From Stromatinia cepivora (Eukaryota > Ascomycota > Leotiomycetes > Helotiales > Sclerotiniaceae), in assembly GCA_014898415.1 (NCBI GenBank), contig RCTD01000014.1:124001-188000 (forward strand): a DNA stretch of 64,000 nucleotides, written 5' to 3'. The translations under genes were made by a program, and so were the position numbers. Below, piece by piece: positions 49,293 to 61,434 of this stretch (positions are counted from its first letter, which is position 1; each line of letters opens with the position of its first letter). Under the pieces are notes generated by a model, which saw nothing but the letters and a program-made list of their open reading frames with translations, searched no databases and was not told where the DNA came from.

Positions 49293-51304
49293 ATGTCGAG
49301 ACACGGCGCACCGTCACGAGTGACGGAATATGATGAGCGTGATACTTATTATCGAGGAGCAGCACCTCCTCCTGCTCAAGTTCGAGTAAGAGAGCGTGAT
49401 CATGAAGAGACTATTGACTTCAGTACCAGAAGAGGTCCAGAAAGACCTCGAAGACGTTCATTGGAATTCTTACGAGATGATTATGCACGATCAGAACCAG
49501 GCCAAATGGTTGTAAGAGAACGGGAAACAGAAACATTTAATGATAGACCACTTGTGCGAAGACCACGATCACCTTCTCCTTCACGTTTCCGTGAGAGGGT
49601 CGTAAGAAGCGACGTTGGAAGACGAGAGCCTTCTCCACCGGCCGAGAGAGTCCGAACACGAATTGTTGAGAGAGAAAAGGAAACTCAAAGATCTCCATCG
49701 CCTCCACCACAACTTCGCGCCCGAGTTATAGAGACAAGGCAAAGGTTTAGGGAACGCTCACCATCACCACCAGCACCCTCTCCAGTTCGCATTCGTGAGA
49801 GAGTCGTTGAGCGAGAAAGAGAAAGAGAAAGATCACCTTCCCCACCACCACCACAAGTGGAGAGAATTCATACCCGAATTGTTGAAAGAGAGAGAGAGAG
49901 AGAACCATCTCCAACCCCATCTCCCCCACCTACCCCACCACCCGAGATTATTCGAGTACCACCCATTCACCGAGAAATTATTACACATCATCGTCACATT
50001 GATCATGGTAAGTCTGCCTTTAATTTCTCACCATAACAGTCAATCAATACTAAATTAATAAATAAGGTTTCGAAAGAGCTCCCGCACCAAGTCCACCCCC
50101 ACCTCCTCGTCGTGCTCACACCCCCGCACCACCAAAAACCGAGAAGACCGAAATTGACATTTATCGTTCCGGTAACAGTACCGAAGTTGATATTACGAAA
50201 ACAAAAACTACTGGTCGCGAACAGGCTAAATCACCTCCCCCACGAAGAGAATATTATGACGATTCCATATTATTCGAACAAGAGCGTGATAAGTTACGTG
50301 TCCGAGATACTCGCATAGATCTCAGCAGAAGAAGAAGTTTGAGTGCTCGTCCTGAGAAGGAGAAATTCAATCTCGACATTCGAGATGAAGATGAAGCTGA
50401 ATTCTACGCTCGTAAGGTTCAAGAAAGAGCTGTTATTGGTGAAGCATTTAATGGTGCCACAAAAGATTGGACAATCGTTGATGTTCCTCCTGGAACTGAG
50501 AGAATCCAACTAGATGGTGTTGGAGGTGCAAGTCAAGAAATCACTTGGCAGAGATACAATGGTGTACGACGAAGCAAATTCAATGCTGAGCGTGAACGCA
50601 AGGCAGAAGAACCCGAACGTGTTGAGAAAAAAATCGAGTTCCGCGAACGTGAGAGAGAGGGTCCTGATCGCACTACTGAACGTATCGAGATCCGTGAGCG
50701 TCAAAGTGGTGCCCCTTCACCACGCGAATCTTCAACTACCGTTGATATCGAAATCTCAAGCAACCGTAAACCACGAAGCCATGCTAGTGGACCAACATAC
50801 GAGAGAGAAAGAGAATATGAACGTATCGAAGAAAGCTCTGATCGCCAAGTTGGCTTCCCATTGCCTCGTGGTCCACCAAAGAATAGAATGGGTGATTTAT
50901 GGACTGAAATCACCAAGGACTTGGTAGCTAAAGAAGCTATCGAGGAACTTGGTTATGATTATGAAGAAACAGAATTCTTCTACTACATTCTCCAATATCT
51001 CCGATACGTAAGTACCCTCCCTTTGTTCCCACACTCCTTGAAAAACATACTAACAATCCTCTAGCAAGATGTTGAAGAACTCGTCGCCCTCTCAGAAACC
51101 GTCCGTCGCGAACGCCAAGATCGTATCCGTGAAATCGAACGTGAACGTGTTCGTATTGAACGTCGTGAGAAAGAACGCGATGATTGGGAGCGTTCAGAGA
51201 GAAGAAGAGAGAGAGACAGCGGATATGATGATGAACGAATCATCGAAAGAGAAATCATCTGGGATGATTCTAGAAGACGTGACCGACCTAGCAGACGTTG
51301 GTAA
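49293..51304 (+). CDS. RE/SP-rich low-complexity protein, probable DUF8035-type fungal family
   Basis: Three exons (49293..50007, 50067..51007, 51065..51304) with clean GTAAGT donors give 631 aa. The N-terminal half alternates Arg/Glu blocks (VVERERERERS) with SPSPPPP segments. A less repetitive domain spans about 340-400 (EFYARKVQERAVIGEAFNGA, then WTIVDVPPGTERIQLDGVGG and WQRYNGVRRSKF). A second conserved-looking segment (WTEITKDLVAKEAIEELGYD, FFYYILQYLRYQDVEELV) lies near 525-570. The end is a charged coiled coil (RQDRIREIERERVRIERREK). I recall this arrangement from a fungal family annotated DUF8035 but cannot confirm it. No catalytic motif or membrane segment. Function unknown. The start is the first ATG after a long CT-rich leader. 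Confidence 0.82.
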
Positions 51305-52775
51305 TTCTTTTCCTATTTATAGGATCGAATTATCAATTTAAGCTGGTCGAGGAAACCGAAGATGCTCATAGAGCAGTCACAGTTGCAGGCGAAGCAAGAG
51401 GAGCAAAGAAGAGGAAAGAAATCCTCTGATCTACTTCCTCTACGAATTTGATGAAATGAACCAACGAAACGAACGACAGACAAAATACGACGTTACGGCT
51501 GCTAAATAATGACCTTGCACCTCACTTACTTGCACTAGCATCATCCATCCATCTCATATAGCGCTATTACCTTTCATTTCTTCCTATTTTTCATTTATTT
51601 CGATTTTTGGTTCGAATCCTTTTGATTGGTTTTGGGGGTTTCGAAGTTTCTATCCTGGGTGATTCTATTGTCTTACCTACCTATCTACCTTTCGATACAC
51701 ATCCACATTTATACTCATATTCATTATCTTTCTCATCCGAGCCGCCAATTCATGAGATGAGAATGGTATATGTTTATGTTTATATGTTTACATGTTCACA
51801 TGTTCATGTGTATATGAACTACTAGATAGCTAGATAAGACAACACATTATCACCGGAGAGATGAAGAAAATGGATGGATGGATAGGATCAGTTATTTTCA
51901 TGTGTTTTTCTTTTCCTTTTTTTTCCTCATCATTTTATCATTTCATCATTTTCTTTGGTTAGGTTTGCGTGTTTCTTGTTGGATTGTATTGCTTTTTTTT
52001 TATGTGTGTTAGGGAGGGAGGTGATTTGAATTGAATGAATGGAGGAAGGGAGGGGAAGTGGAGTGAAGTGGCATACTAGGTATTTAACGAATGAAATGAA
52101 TATAAAAATGGAAATGAAGATATGATTGATATACTTTGCTTTGGTGCTTTTTACTTTTCATAGATAGGAATTTGATTGATTATTGATTGTATTATATTGA
52201 TTGATTATACTGAATTTGATGGAATTGTATTTGACACATCACCATGATTGATTGGTGTTGTTGACTAATTAATTTCATTATTATATATATTTGAGTAAGT
52301 GAGTAAGTGATACTATTTCCCCGTAGCACTAAACGAAACATATACATACATCATTGAAGATACTACAAAATGGAATCCACATCTTATCCCCTTTCCATCT
52401 CCATTTCCTTAGCTTTCCCTTTCTTTCCTGCTTCTATTCCCCTTTCCTTTGTTGCTTCCATTTTCATTTACCCATCACTCATACCATTACCATCACAATT
52501 TCCCTCTGAGCCCAATCAATCACTATTTCTCAACTACTTATACCTCCAATAGCAATACCTAGCAATAGTAATAATGATAGTAATAATAATAAAACTCAAA
52601 AATATTCCCTTCATCCTCATCCCCTTTCCTTTTCCTTTTCCTTCTCCTCTCCCCTCCCTTCCTTCCCTACCACACATCTCACCCATCCTCCAAGAAATCA
52701 CCCATCCCATCACCCATCCCATCACCCTTCCATTCCCCCTTCCATTCCAACCCCCCAACCCCCCAACGTGAAAAC
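51305..52775. other. convergent intergenic region
   Basis: 3' flanks of the RE/SP-rich gene (+) and the DUF1295-like gene (-). AT-rich with TTGATTGATT-type runs near 52,170-52,210 and CT-rich runs near 52,620-52,760. No gene supported. Confidence 0.5.
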
Positions 52776-54570
52776 CTAAAACTTCGGAATAAACATCGGA
52801 GTATTCTTCTTCCACTCCTGATAATCCTTTCGATGTCCGTATTTCTTATCATACTATTTATGTTTAAAAGTTTAACGGATTAGTTTAATTCAGTTCAGTT
52901 CAGTGTACCCGAGTACTTTCAGCCATATATAATATCCCTTTCATATATCTAGCTAGGGATTTTCTCGCGCTTGCGAGTTTGGGCTTTTGTAGGATTGAGT
53001 GTTGAAGAAGAAAAAAACCGCATCTGTGCCTTGCACATTTAAGGTTCTTCTTACTCACTCACCTCTTCCCACAATCTTTACTATATATCATATATGAGGA
53101 ACAAGCAAACAAGCAAAAAAAAATGCAGAAAAACATACCTTCACCTCACTCAACGGCACCCCACTAACCTTCAACAACAAAAACGTCACAAAAGCCGGAC
53201 TAACCCCCGCAATCCCCACTCCCAAGACCCTTCCCCAGACTCCCCATCCCGCGGTCCCCATGCCCAACTGTCCCACCCTCCCAACCAAAACCCCCGCACT
53301 CAGCACCGCAATCCCGGACCACAACGTCGCTTCGCCAAAATAATTCGGATGTCTGGATTTCGACCACAGACCCGAAGTGAGAAAATCTTCATCGTGTTCT
53401 TTTCTTTTTTTCGCAGCTGACCAGGCGGATTTTTGTCGATCGGCTAGGATTTCAAAGGTGAGTCCGCTGGTGAAGAGGAGGAGTCCCAGGATATCAGTTA
53501 GCATTAGGGTGGGGAGGGTTGCTAGGAGGGGGTGGGGAAGAGCGTTTAGGGCGATGACGGGGAGGCAGCAGAGGGATACCCAGGTTGCTTGGGCGGTGAA
53601 TGCGGCGGCGAATCTGGGGGGGGATTTTTTGATTTCGTCGACTAGATGTTTGGGTTAGGTAGGAGTTGGGTGAAAGGAGTAGGGGGGAGAGGTGTTTAGG
53701 CAGGAAGGGGAAGGAGGTGTTTAGGCAGGAAGGGGGAGAGGTGTTTAGGCAGGAAGTGGGAGAGGTGTTTAGGCAGGAAGGGGAAAAAGTATGAAGAAGA
53801 GGGAGGATATATGAGAGATGCGAGATAAATCCATGGTTTCATAATTCATCTCGGGACATCAACATGAGAAGAAAAACTTACAACGAGAATCATGACCATC
53901 CCCCAATATCCTCGTAAAAAGATAGCTACCAACTATTTTCGTAATGTTATGTTAGTATCTGAGCATACATACCTATAACCTCCTCTTCTCCACCAGTCTA
54001 TAACCAGTCCAACGCCTTTATAGCAAGGAAGGGGAATGGGGAGGAAAGGGAAACATAAGAGAAGAAAATACATACGTCTCGTAGCCCATATACCCACCGC
54101 GGCACTAAGAACTACCTGTCTCCAATTCAAGGCATTGGGACCTCCATTTTTTGTAAATGCATCGAGGAGTTTAGGCCACTGTTACTTTCAATTAGCAATT
54201 ATCCATTATTCAAACCCTCACTCCCCTTCACCCCTCAACCCTTCCCATCCATCCTCCCCCCTCTCTCGCCCAACCCCCAAAAACAAAACCAAAAAACAAA
54301 AAAAAAGAAAAAACTCACCTCCAAACCCCCCTTCCCCTCAACTCCCCCCATAGCCCTCTCCCTCAACCCGGGCAAAACCAAACTCAAACCCACGACACTC
54401 AAATAGGTCAAACTACCACTTAGATCATAGAAGCGTTCTGATTGGGTCAGGATACTGGGGATGGCGACGGCGGATTGGATGGCGAAGGCGGTGCCGATGG
54501 CGGGGACGAGGGTGCGGAGGAAGGGGGAGCGGAAGTTGGTTAGACGGAGGAGGGTTTGTGTGAGGGTCAT
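52776..54570 (-). CDS. multi-pass membrane protein, DUF1295 / steroid 5-alpha-reductase-like
   Basis: Five exons (complement of 54319..54570, 54076..54178, 53882..53932, 53139..53641 and 52776..52853) give 328 aa. There are about six hydrophobic segments, for example TLVPAIGTAFAIQSAVAIP, LPTLMLTDILGLLLFTSG and GIAVLSAGVLV. The C-terminal half carries the family signature: FEILADRQKSAW, then GLWSKSRHPNYFGEATLWSG, ending YDKKYGHRKDYQEWKKNTPMFIP. This is the SRD5A/ICMT-like fold, in which the RHPNY region binds the cofactor. DUF1295 proteins are presumed NADPH-dependent reductases of the ER, substrate unknown. The fourth intron (53642..53881) is 240 bp and holds a minisatellite. The start at 54570 is the ATG before TLTQTLLRL. 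An upstream in-frame ATG would add 66 unlikely residues. Confidence 0.87.
53691..53783. repeat. 24-bp minisatellite inside an intron (4 copies)
   Basis: GGTGTTTAGGCAGGAAG recurs at 53691, 53716, 53740 and 53764 with short purine linkers. It lies entirely within intron 3 of the DUF1295-like gene and accounts for the intron's unusual length. Confidence 0.9.
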
Positions 54571-55159
54571 TTTTGTTTTTTTTGGGGGGGGGGAGGTTTG
54601 GTGAGGGAGGGGTGAGGTGAGGGTGGATGGCGGAATGGATGTTGAGAGTTGTATGTAAATGTAAGTAGTCCAGACGAGCAAAGCTACTAGATAGATACGA
54701 TACGATACGATAAGATATCTATCAATCAACCAGTATCTCCCAACCAAACTAACCTTCAAATCCCTCAATATCTTTAAACAAAAAGGTACGCAGCCTAAAA
54801 TTTAATAGACAATTATAATCGATGATATAATTCGATCCAATTCAATTCAACACATATACATCCACGTATTTCTATTTGACATCAACTACCCCTCATCTCC
54901 TCCCCACCCAAGGATAGCCTCTCATGCACAATTACTCCACACTCGATAGTAAAAATAGTGACGACATTGACTTAACTTCAAGAGCCGCTTCAAGAACGAA
55001 CGGAAATGAATATCGGACTCCGATATCTCCTCTGACCAATAACCCACCCGCCAGAGGCCGGAATTAATCATATTTAAGAAAACATCTTTCTTTTTATTAA
55101 TAAATAATTATAATAATAATTAAATAATTAAATAATTAAATAATTATAATTAACTCAAT

Positions 55160-55202
<43 letters not shown>

Positions 55203-56158
55203 TTTGCTTCTCCATCGGAATTATTATTCGATGCTGAAATTTCACATTATTTTAAAACTTCCATACAAAGTGATGATTGAATGTTGAATTGGAATTAAAT
55301 TGTTGTGTGTTTTTTCTCCTACGTAGAGTCAGGTTTAGAGCTTGGAGTGTTTTGGTAGAAATGCCCTGACGATCGATCGATCGATCGATTGATTGATTGA
55401 TTGATTGCAATAAATAGATAGATAGATATAGGTGCCTAGTAAATAAGGTATACACTGAATGAATGAATTACATTGGTCTGCATTCTTGGATCTCAAAAAA
55501 GCATCAAGACGTAAGAGGAATTACACCAAAGAGACATCAAAAACAAGTATATCATCAATTTTCAATTCTCAATTCTCAATTCTCAATCATTAATTCAATC
55601 CTCTGCCTATTCCCCTCATCTATCTAATTCATCTCCCCTTCCTCGTTTTCCACCATTCCCTTTTGCATTCATTCACCCTCCCTACCATTCCATGCATCCA
55701 AATCATATGCATCCAAATCATATACACTCCAATCCATCCCATCCATACCCATTCATTCAATCATCTATTTATTAAAATTATGGTAATCCTACTCCGTGCC
55801 ACTTTGCTCTCGATTGCCATTCGCAACTTCTACCCCAAACCCCTTCCAATTCTTTATCTGTATCAAATCAATGCTCTTCTCTATACGCCACAACGAATGT
55901 TTTTTGTTATTCCCCAATACCATCAATTAGTGGAATCCATTCATCACCCACAAAAAATATTCCTCATAAAAAACTGGTCATCTCAAGAACCGAATCATAG
56001 AAGAGAAGAAAAAGATGCATAAGTGAATAGGAAAAAAATGCAAAAAGGTCATGGCAAAGGGTATCTTAACGATATACCGCGCCAAGATAATAAACAGAAA
56101 AAAAGAATCAGCCAAGAACGTAATGTACATGAGTATTCATAGAGTATCGTAAACCCAA
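54571..56158. other. AT-rich intergenic region
   Basis: Promoter side of the DUF1295-like gene and 3' side of LCB2. Includes AATAAT/TAATTA runs (about 55,100-55,200), a GATC/GATT tetranucleotide run (55371-55408) and a GATA run. A plus-strand frame at 55663..56022 is low complexity and not supported. Confidence 0.5.
55371..55408. repeat. GATC-to-GATT tetranucleotide repeat
   Basis: GATC repeated about 4-5 times passes directly into GATT repeated about 4-5 times. A single transition separates the two motifs. Non-coding. Confidence 0.85.
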
Positions 56159-58198
56159 TCATCGCAAAGGTTCCTTGACATCCGCAACACCATTTGCGAC
56201 GACTTCTCTTAACGACCAGCGTGGAGGTTTGACAACTCCTTGAAGACCATTTGCCTTTTGCCATTCCTTTTCCATTTCGGGTGTAACACCATCAGGTAAA
56301 TGCTCTGCTCCACCTGCTACACCAGTGGAGAATTTGAGTTGAAGAACATCTCCAACTTCGTCGCAAGCAGCCAAGATACGATCCATATCATCCTTGTTAT
56401 GAGCTGCGGAAACGCAGAAACGGGCACGAGAGGAAATGAGTGGCGTGGCAGGATAACCGACAATAACGACGGAAATCTTTCTTCGAAGCATTTCATGAGA
56501 GAAAGCAGGCATTTTAGCAGGATTGTATAAAACAATTGGGATAATTGGAGAATCGTCATGACCGTACACGATGAAACCGAGACGTTTCAATCCTAATCGG
56601 AGATATCTTGAGTTAAATGCAATTCGCTGTAATCTCTCTTCACCTTGACCGGGGACAATTTCTCCAGAGATAATCTTCAAAGCGCTGAGGATTTGCATCA
56701 AGACTGGTGGGGTAGGCGATTCACCATACATGGTTGCTGCGTTTGTTTGCCTCAACTTGTCGATGATATGTTTTTCTCCAGAGATGTAACCTCCATTGGC
56801 ACCAAAAGATTTAGTGAGAGTACCCATAAGGATATCGATCTCGGCAGGATCAATTCCAAAGTAATCGCACACTCCACGACCACGAGGACCCATAGCACCA
56901 ATAGAATGAGCCTCATCGATGAACAGGTTGAACTTGTACTTCTTCTTAAGAGCCAAAACTCCTGGTAAATTAACCATTGTACCTTCCATGGAGTAAAGAC
57001 CTTCAACTACAACCAAAATCTTCTTCCATGGTCGGTGAGTTCTAGGCTGACCTTGAGAAATGACTTCCCGGAGTAATCTTTCCAAATCATTCATATCATT
57101 GTGCTTGAAGGACATGATCATAGCTCTTGAAAGACGTGCACCGATACGAATAGAAGCATGATTCAATTCATCGGAAATGATGAGCGAACCTTTTCCAACC
57201 AAGGCAGGGAAAGCAGTTGCGTTTGTAGCGAAACCCATCGAGAATACCATGGCTGCAGGCTTGCCAACAAATTTGGCAATTCTATCTTCAACCTCCAAAG
57301 CCAAATCGGAAGTACCGGCATCTGCTCGAGGACTTGCAGAGCTAATTCCGTACTTCTTGATAGTCTCTTCCACTGCGTCTGCGCATGGTCCCTCCGACTG
57401 TGCGAATCCGAGATAGTTATAAGAACTCAAATTTAAAGTTTCTGTGTACGTGCCGGTAAATTGATAGTTCTTGTTGAAGTCATCAGTCTTTCGATCGATA
57501 AGAGTGATGTATCTACCAGGAACGCCAGTAATTGGACGAGCGAAACAATCATCAATACGCAACTTCAATCTGCGTACATAGAAATTGTCGAAATCACTGT
57601 TAAGAGCAGCATAACCATTGGCAGCTGTGAGATGTCGGTAAGCTTCAGGCTTGAATCTTTTTCCAAAGAAATCCCGAACATGTCCAAATATGATCAAGAC
57701 CAAATAACTGATGTATGTTGTGAGAAGGTAGTAGTATGGTGGCTCATCCTCAATTGGATCCTCAAGGACTCCATGGTGCTGGCTAACATATTTGTGACTT
57801 GGGTGGTTCAATGGTCCAAATTGAGCATCTCTTTTTGCTTGTAGTTTAGCTTCTGCAACAGAAGGTGGCTGAAAAAGAGTTGTGGGGGGTTCATCCATGT
57901 TCACCTCACCACCCTTTGCAGTTGAGAGAGAAATCGTTGGAAGAGATAGAGATGCTGGACTGGGAGATGGGTTGTCCAAAAGTCGCTGTTGTTGTGCGGC
58001 GACAGCAGAAAGAAGGGCGGCCTGGGCCGATTGTTGTTCCTTATTCTTCGGTGAAGAGGTGAAGAAATTGGTCAATCTGTTACCCTTCGAGGTTGACGGC
58101 CTAACAGCGGTAGGTTTGTCGGATTGCGGTGTAATAACCGCAGGTGTAATAGAACTAGCAAACGGATTTCGAGTAAGTCTTTGAGGCATCGTGTTCAT
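56159..58198 (-). CDS. LCB2: serine palmitoyltransferase subunit 2
   Basis: Single exon, 679 aa. With Lcb1 it forms the ER enzyme that condenses serine and palmitoyl-CoA to 3-ketosphinganine, the first step of sphingolipid synthesis. The N-terminal 150 residues are Ser/Thr/Pro/Gln-rich and disordered. A membrane segment follows (YYYLLTTYISYLVLIIFGHV, about 154-173). The alpha-oxoamine synthase core shows TLNLSSYNYLGFA, ELNHASIRIGARLSR, DEAHSIGAMGPRGRGVCD and the PLP lysine in GTLTKSFGANGGYISG (Lys about 463). The lysine is present, so this is the catalytic LCB2, not LCB1. Length is slightly above the yeast protein because of the N-terminal extension. No frame damage or intron seen. Confidence 0.96.
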   Translation of the reverse strand: MNTMPQRLTRNPFASSITPAVITPQSDKPTAVRPSTSKGNRLTNFFTSSPKNKEQQSAQAALLSAVAAQQQRLLDNPSPSPASLSLPTISLSTAKGGEVNMDEPPTTLFQPPSVAEAKLQAKRDAQFGPLNHPSHKYVSQHHGVLEDPIEDEPPYYYLLTTYISYLVLIIFGHVRDFFGKRFKPEAYRHLTAANGYAALNSDFDNFYVRRLKLRIDDCFARPITGVPGRYITLIDRKTDDFNKNYQFTGTYTETLNLSSYNYLGFAQSEGPCADAVEETIKKYGISSASPRADAGTSDLALEVEDRIAKFVGKPAAMVFSMGFATNATAFPALVGKGSLIISDELNHASIRIGARLSRAMIMSFKHNDMNDLERLLREVISQGQPRTHRPWKKILVVVEGLYSMEGTMVNLPGVLALKKKYKFNLFIDEAHSIGAMGPRGRGVCDYFGIDPAEIDILMGTLTKSFGANGGYISGEKHIIDKLRQTNAATMYGESPTPPVLMQILSALKIISGEIVPGQGEERLQRIAFNSRYLRLGLKRLGFIVYGHDDSPIIPIVLYNPAKMPAFSHEMLRRKISVVIVGYPATPLISSRARFCVSAAHNKDDMDRILAACDEVGDVLQLKFSTGVAGGAEHLPDGVTPEMEKEWQKANGLQGVVKPPRWSLREVVANGVADVKEPLR

Positions 58199-61100
58199 GA
58201 ATCAAAAAGCCCTGCTCTGAGGAGATTAGGGTATATAGATCTTGGCGTCTGAAAGCGTGGGTTGACCGAAGGTTTTGTATGCCGATGTTTCCCCAAATAA
58301 TTGGACCTTTGTTTATTGACTTGAGAGATGGACTCGAAAGGATGTGGAGGAATAGATATCGTAGATCAATAAGGGGTATTCGTAGTCTGTGGGCTATGAC
58401 GAAGTTGGCTGGCAGATTAACTTGCGGCGGAGTTCTAGGATGTGCATTTTAATATCAGTAACGTGGACAATTAACAATGCAGGGAGAAGACTTGTGGGGG
58501 GCGTAGGGTTTGAGATATGTTTTGAAGGTAATGACAGGGTAGAACGATGAAAGAAGACAACGAAGACTTCGAAGCATTGTATCATGAACATTTGAGAAGT
58601 TTTCGATAAAAGAGTAAGATGAGCTTTGAATTGGGCATTGATTTTGGAAGCAATCGAGGTTAAATCGACAATTGAGGGAGATTTGAGACTAGAAAATAGA
58701 AGACATACCGAGGATGAATTTTATGCTTGATGAGTTGGTTTGGGAGTATTGGTATTTTTTGAATATTAAATCGATTTGAATTGTGAAATACTTCTGTTGA
58801 TGTTTTGATGCTGATTTCTTCTTTTGTAAGAAATGAAATAAAGTGATTCTTCAAATGGTGAAATGGAGGATAAGATGGGATTAAAATTAAGTTCGTGACA
58901 AAAAGGTAAAACCGCGTCTGTTCGTTCTTTCGTCCTTATGTGAGAGTGAGGTTTGAGGCTATTCGGTCACCGCGGTGAAAGGTTCTCGCCACGGAAAAGA
59001 GGTACGAGGGGTGGCTGGATCTGAAGCTATCAATGAAGAAGTTACCCAATTATAGTTTGAGTGCTGGTCTTCCTTCGATTGATAGAAGCATCAACTTATC
59101 CACTTCTATCTGTACCGTCTTAAGATTATTATTATTATAATAATAATAAGTGAGATTGACAATCGACAAGCACAACCCTTTCGATAAGAAAAATTCCACC
59201 AAATTTGAGAGGATTAGGGATCACAATCGCAAGAGGGAAGAGGAATAAAGATTCGATGGGAAAATAAAGGAGAAGATATGGTTTGAATAAGATACTCTGG
59301 TATGTACCATGTATGGAACAACAAATTCGTTCGCTAGGTTACTCGAGGTAAATGAGCTTTAACATGGGTCAATCTACTACCTAGTAATTATTAAGAATTG
59401 ATGTGCTCTGTATTAAAAGTTGTGGTACCAAAAGAAGAACCCAAAGAGACTTTGTTTGATCTTGTTAATGAACGATGATCAAAGCGGCGTTTTTATTGAT
59501 CTAGACTTTCATGAATAAGATTACTTTGGGAGAATGAATGGAGATGGGAGCAACGGGATTTGTTAATTGTCCCCGGCGCATCCATCGTTGATTATGTTAA
59601 CATTACTTGCCGCTTTATTTTCATATACGAAACTTTGCGGTCTTTTTTTTTATCCCCGATAACAAAATACTAGCCAGCGACCATGTCTAATTTCCTTTTT
59701 CTTTTCTATTCCGGGATTTGAATGGCTGGAAGCGTTATATCGCTTTACATCATTGGTTCGGAAAGCAGGAAGAGTGGTTTATCTCTATCGTTTTGTGGAT
59801 CCGTCCGGCTTTTTTTTTTTTTTTTTTTTTTTTGGTATTACTTGTAGGGCTGTCAGAAACTAGAATGTAACCAATTAGGAGCTTGAATTTTATGCAGGTT
59901 ATGTAAATTATCTATTTCCTCTATCCGAGTTGTACTTTTATATATGTTGAATCAACTTTCTCTAGCATGTTGGGCTCAATGTGGTAAGTACGATTGTGGG
60001 TCTATATAGCCTACTCTAATAATAAAATGACCCTCTTCATACCTAATCGGTACGCAGTACAAACAGAATAGTCGGAGCCAGCGTAGGTAATGGTAAGATT
60101 TGAATTAGAATGGAAGAGAAGTCAAACTACTGTTCAGGTATCGCTAGACTATCCCTTACCCCTGGCCTAAAACTGACCACCTTGTCGGCGGTGTGAGTCT
60201 TCCCTGGCCCTCCCACGATCCCATTTGATCTTCTTTCACTGCCACGCAGCACCCATACCTTGTTTCATATGGACTTTCCATGCAACATACCAAATAGAGT
60301 GTTTAAGTCGACCCCACGAGCATTCTGAACAAATTCGATCGTGAATCGTGACAATGCCATTTTTACACTTTGAACCAAGAGAACGTATCCAGGAGAGAGA
60401 CTATGATATCATTATAATTCATTCTCTTCAAGCGTTACAACTTGCCGGCACCGCCCTTGAGTAAATCTTACTTGATAGAACACCAGTCTGGATTCTTGGA
60501 TTCTTCAAAAGTATAATTTTCAAGACGTTAGGTTCCTCGCGCCGGCTTTCAGTAGCTTCACTAATTCAAGGAGATCCCTCGGACCTCTACTGAGAAACGG
60601 CTTACTACTGGCTTTGATATTACCCAATGCAAAATCTACTCAATCGTATGGATAGAAAGTGTAAGCAAGATGCATGTTGATAGCATGAATAAAAGTTCCT
60701 GAGCTTAAATTTGATGGGGGTAGCTTTCGATTAAGCGTATTCTTAGAAGATCTAGAAATCGAATATCATATAAGTTCATCGATGGATACCATTTTGATAT
60801 GCGGGAGCGGGTGCTTCTAAGTTTCCTTTTCTTTTCCGTTCCTGCCGGTGATGAAGGTAGTAGAAAGATCGTGCTCCCGCTTTGTTGGCTTTTTTCCTGA
60901 ATCGGGCATCAATCAACAAATAAAGTCTGGTTCATAAAACTATGAAGTTGCTGTAACATCAGATACAGATATGCAGGTATAGTGCCTTTCAGTATTTGAT
61001 TTTGAAAAATGTTACGGATCTGAGTTATATCCGTTCTACACCCGCCCAGTTCATGTGATTGAACGTCCGGACCTCAATCATTCATTGCCTGAGGATATTC

Positions 61101-61434
61101 CGCAACAACCCGCTCGGAACCTTTCCGCATTTTTTTGGTGAAGAAAGCTGAAATGTACAGTACCTATGTAAATAGTCTCATTTCATGATATACACCAGAA
61201 ATCTTCAATACTTGAAATATTTCTGCAGACATTGGTCAAAGTTATTCCAATTGGCTTCATATTTACTTCCACCACCAGTTTGGAATCCAGACCATCGGAC
61301 TTCCGGTTAAAAACCCCACATCCGAGGTCCTTTCTCAAGACACACCTATCGCGAAATTCTGTTGGGAATCGCTTCCCTTTCTTCACTTGTCCCAATCTAC
61401 CCATTCATTCTAAACTACACTATTCATTTCAAAA
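58199..61434. other. intergenic, no gene recognised
   Basis: 3.2 kb between the divergent LCB2 and acetoacetyl-CoA synthetase genes. It contains the two promoters, a TTATTATTATAATAATAATAA palindromic run near 59,127 and a poly-T tract (about 59,810-59,834). No supported gene. Short frames are random. Confidence 0.45.
59810..59834. repeat. poly-T tract (about 25 nt)
   Basis: Uninterrupted T run in intergenic DNA. Confidence 0.9.

Noticed and set aside
55663..56022. 119-codon plus-strand frame (PCIQIICIQIIYTPIHPIHT...)
   Set aside because: Its first part is a CATCCAAATCATA repeat and the rest shows no family. It ends next to the LCB2 3' end.
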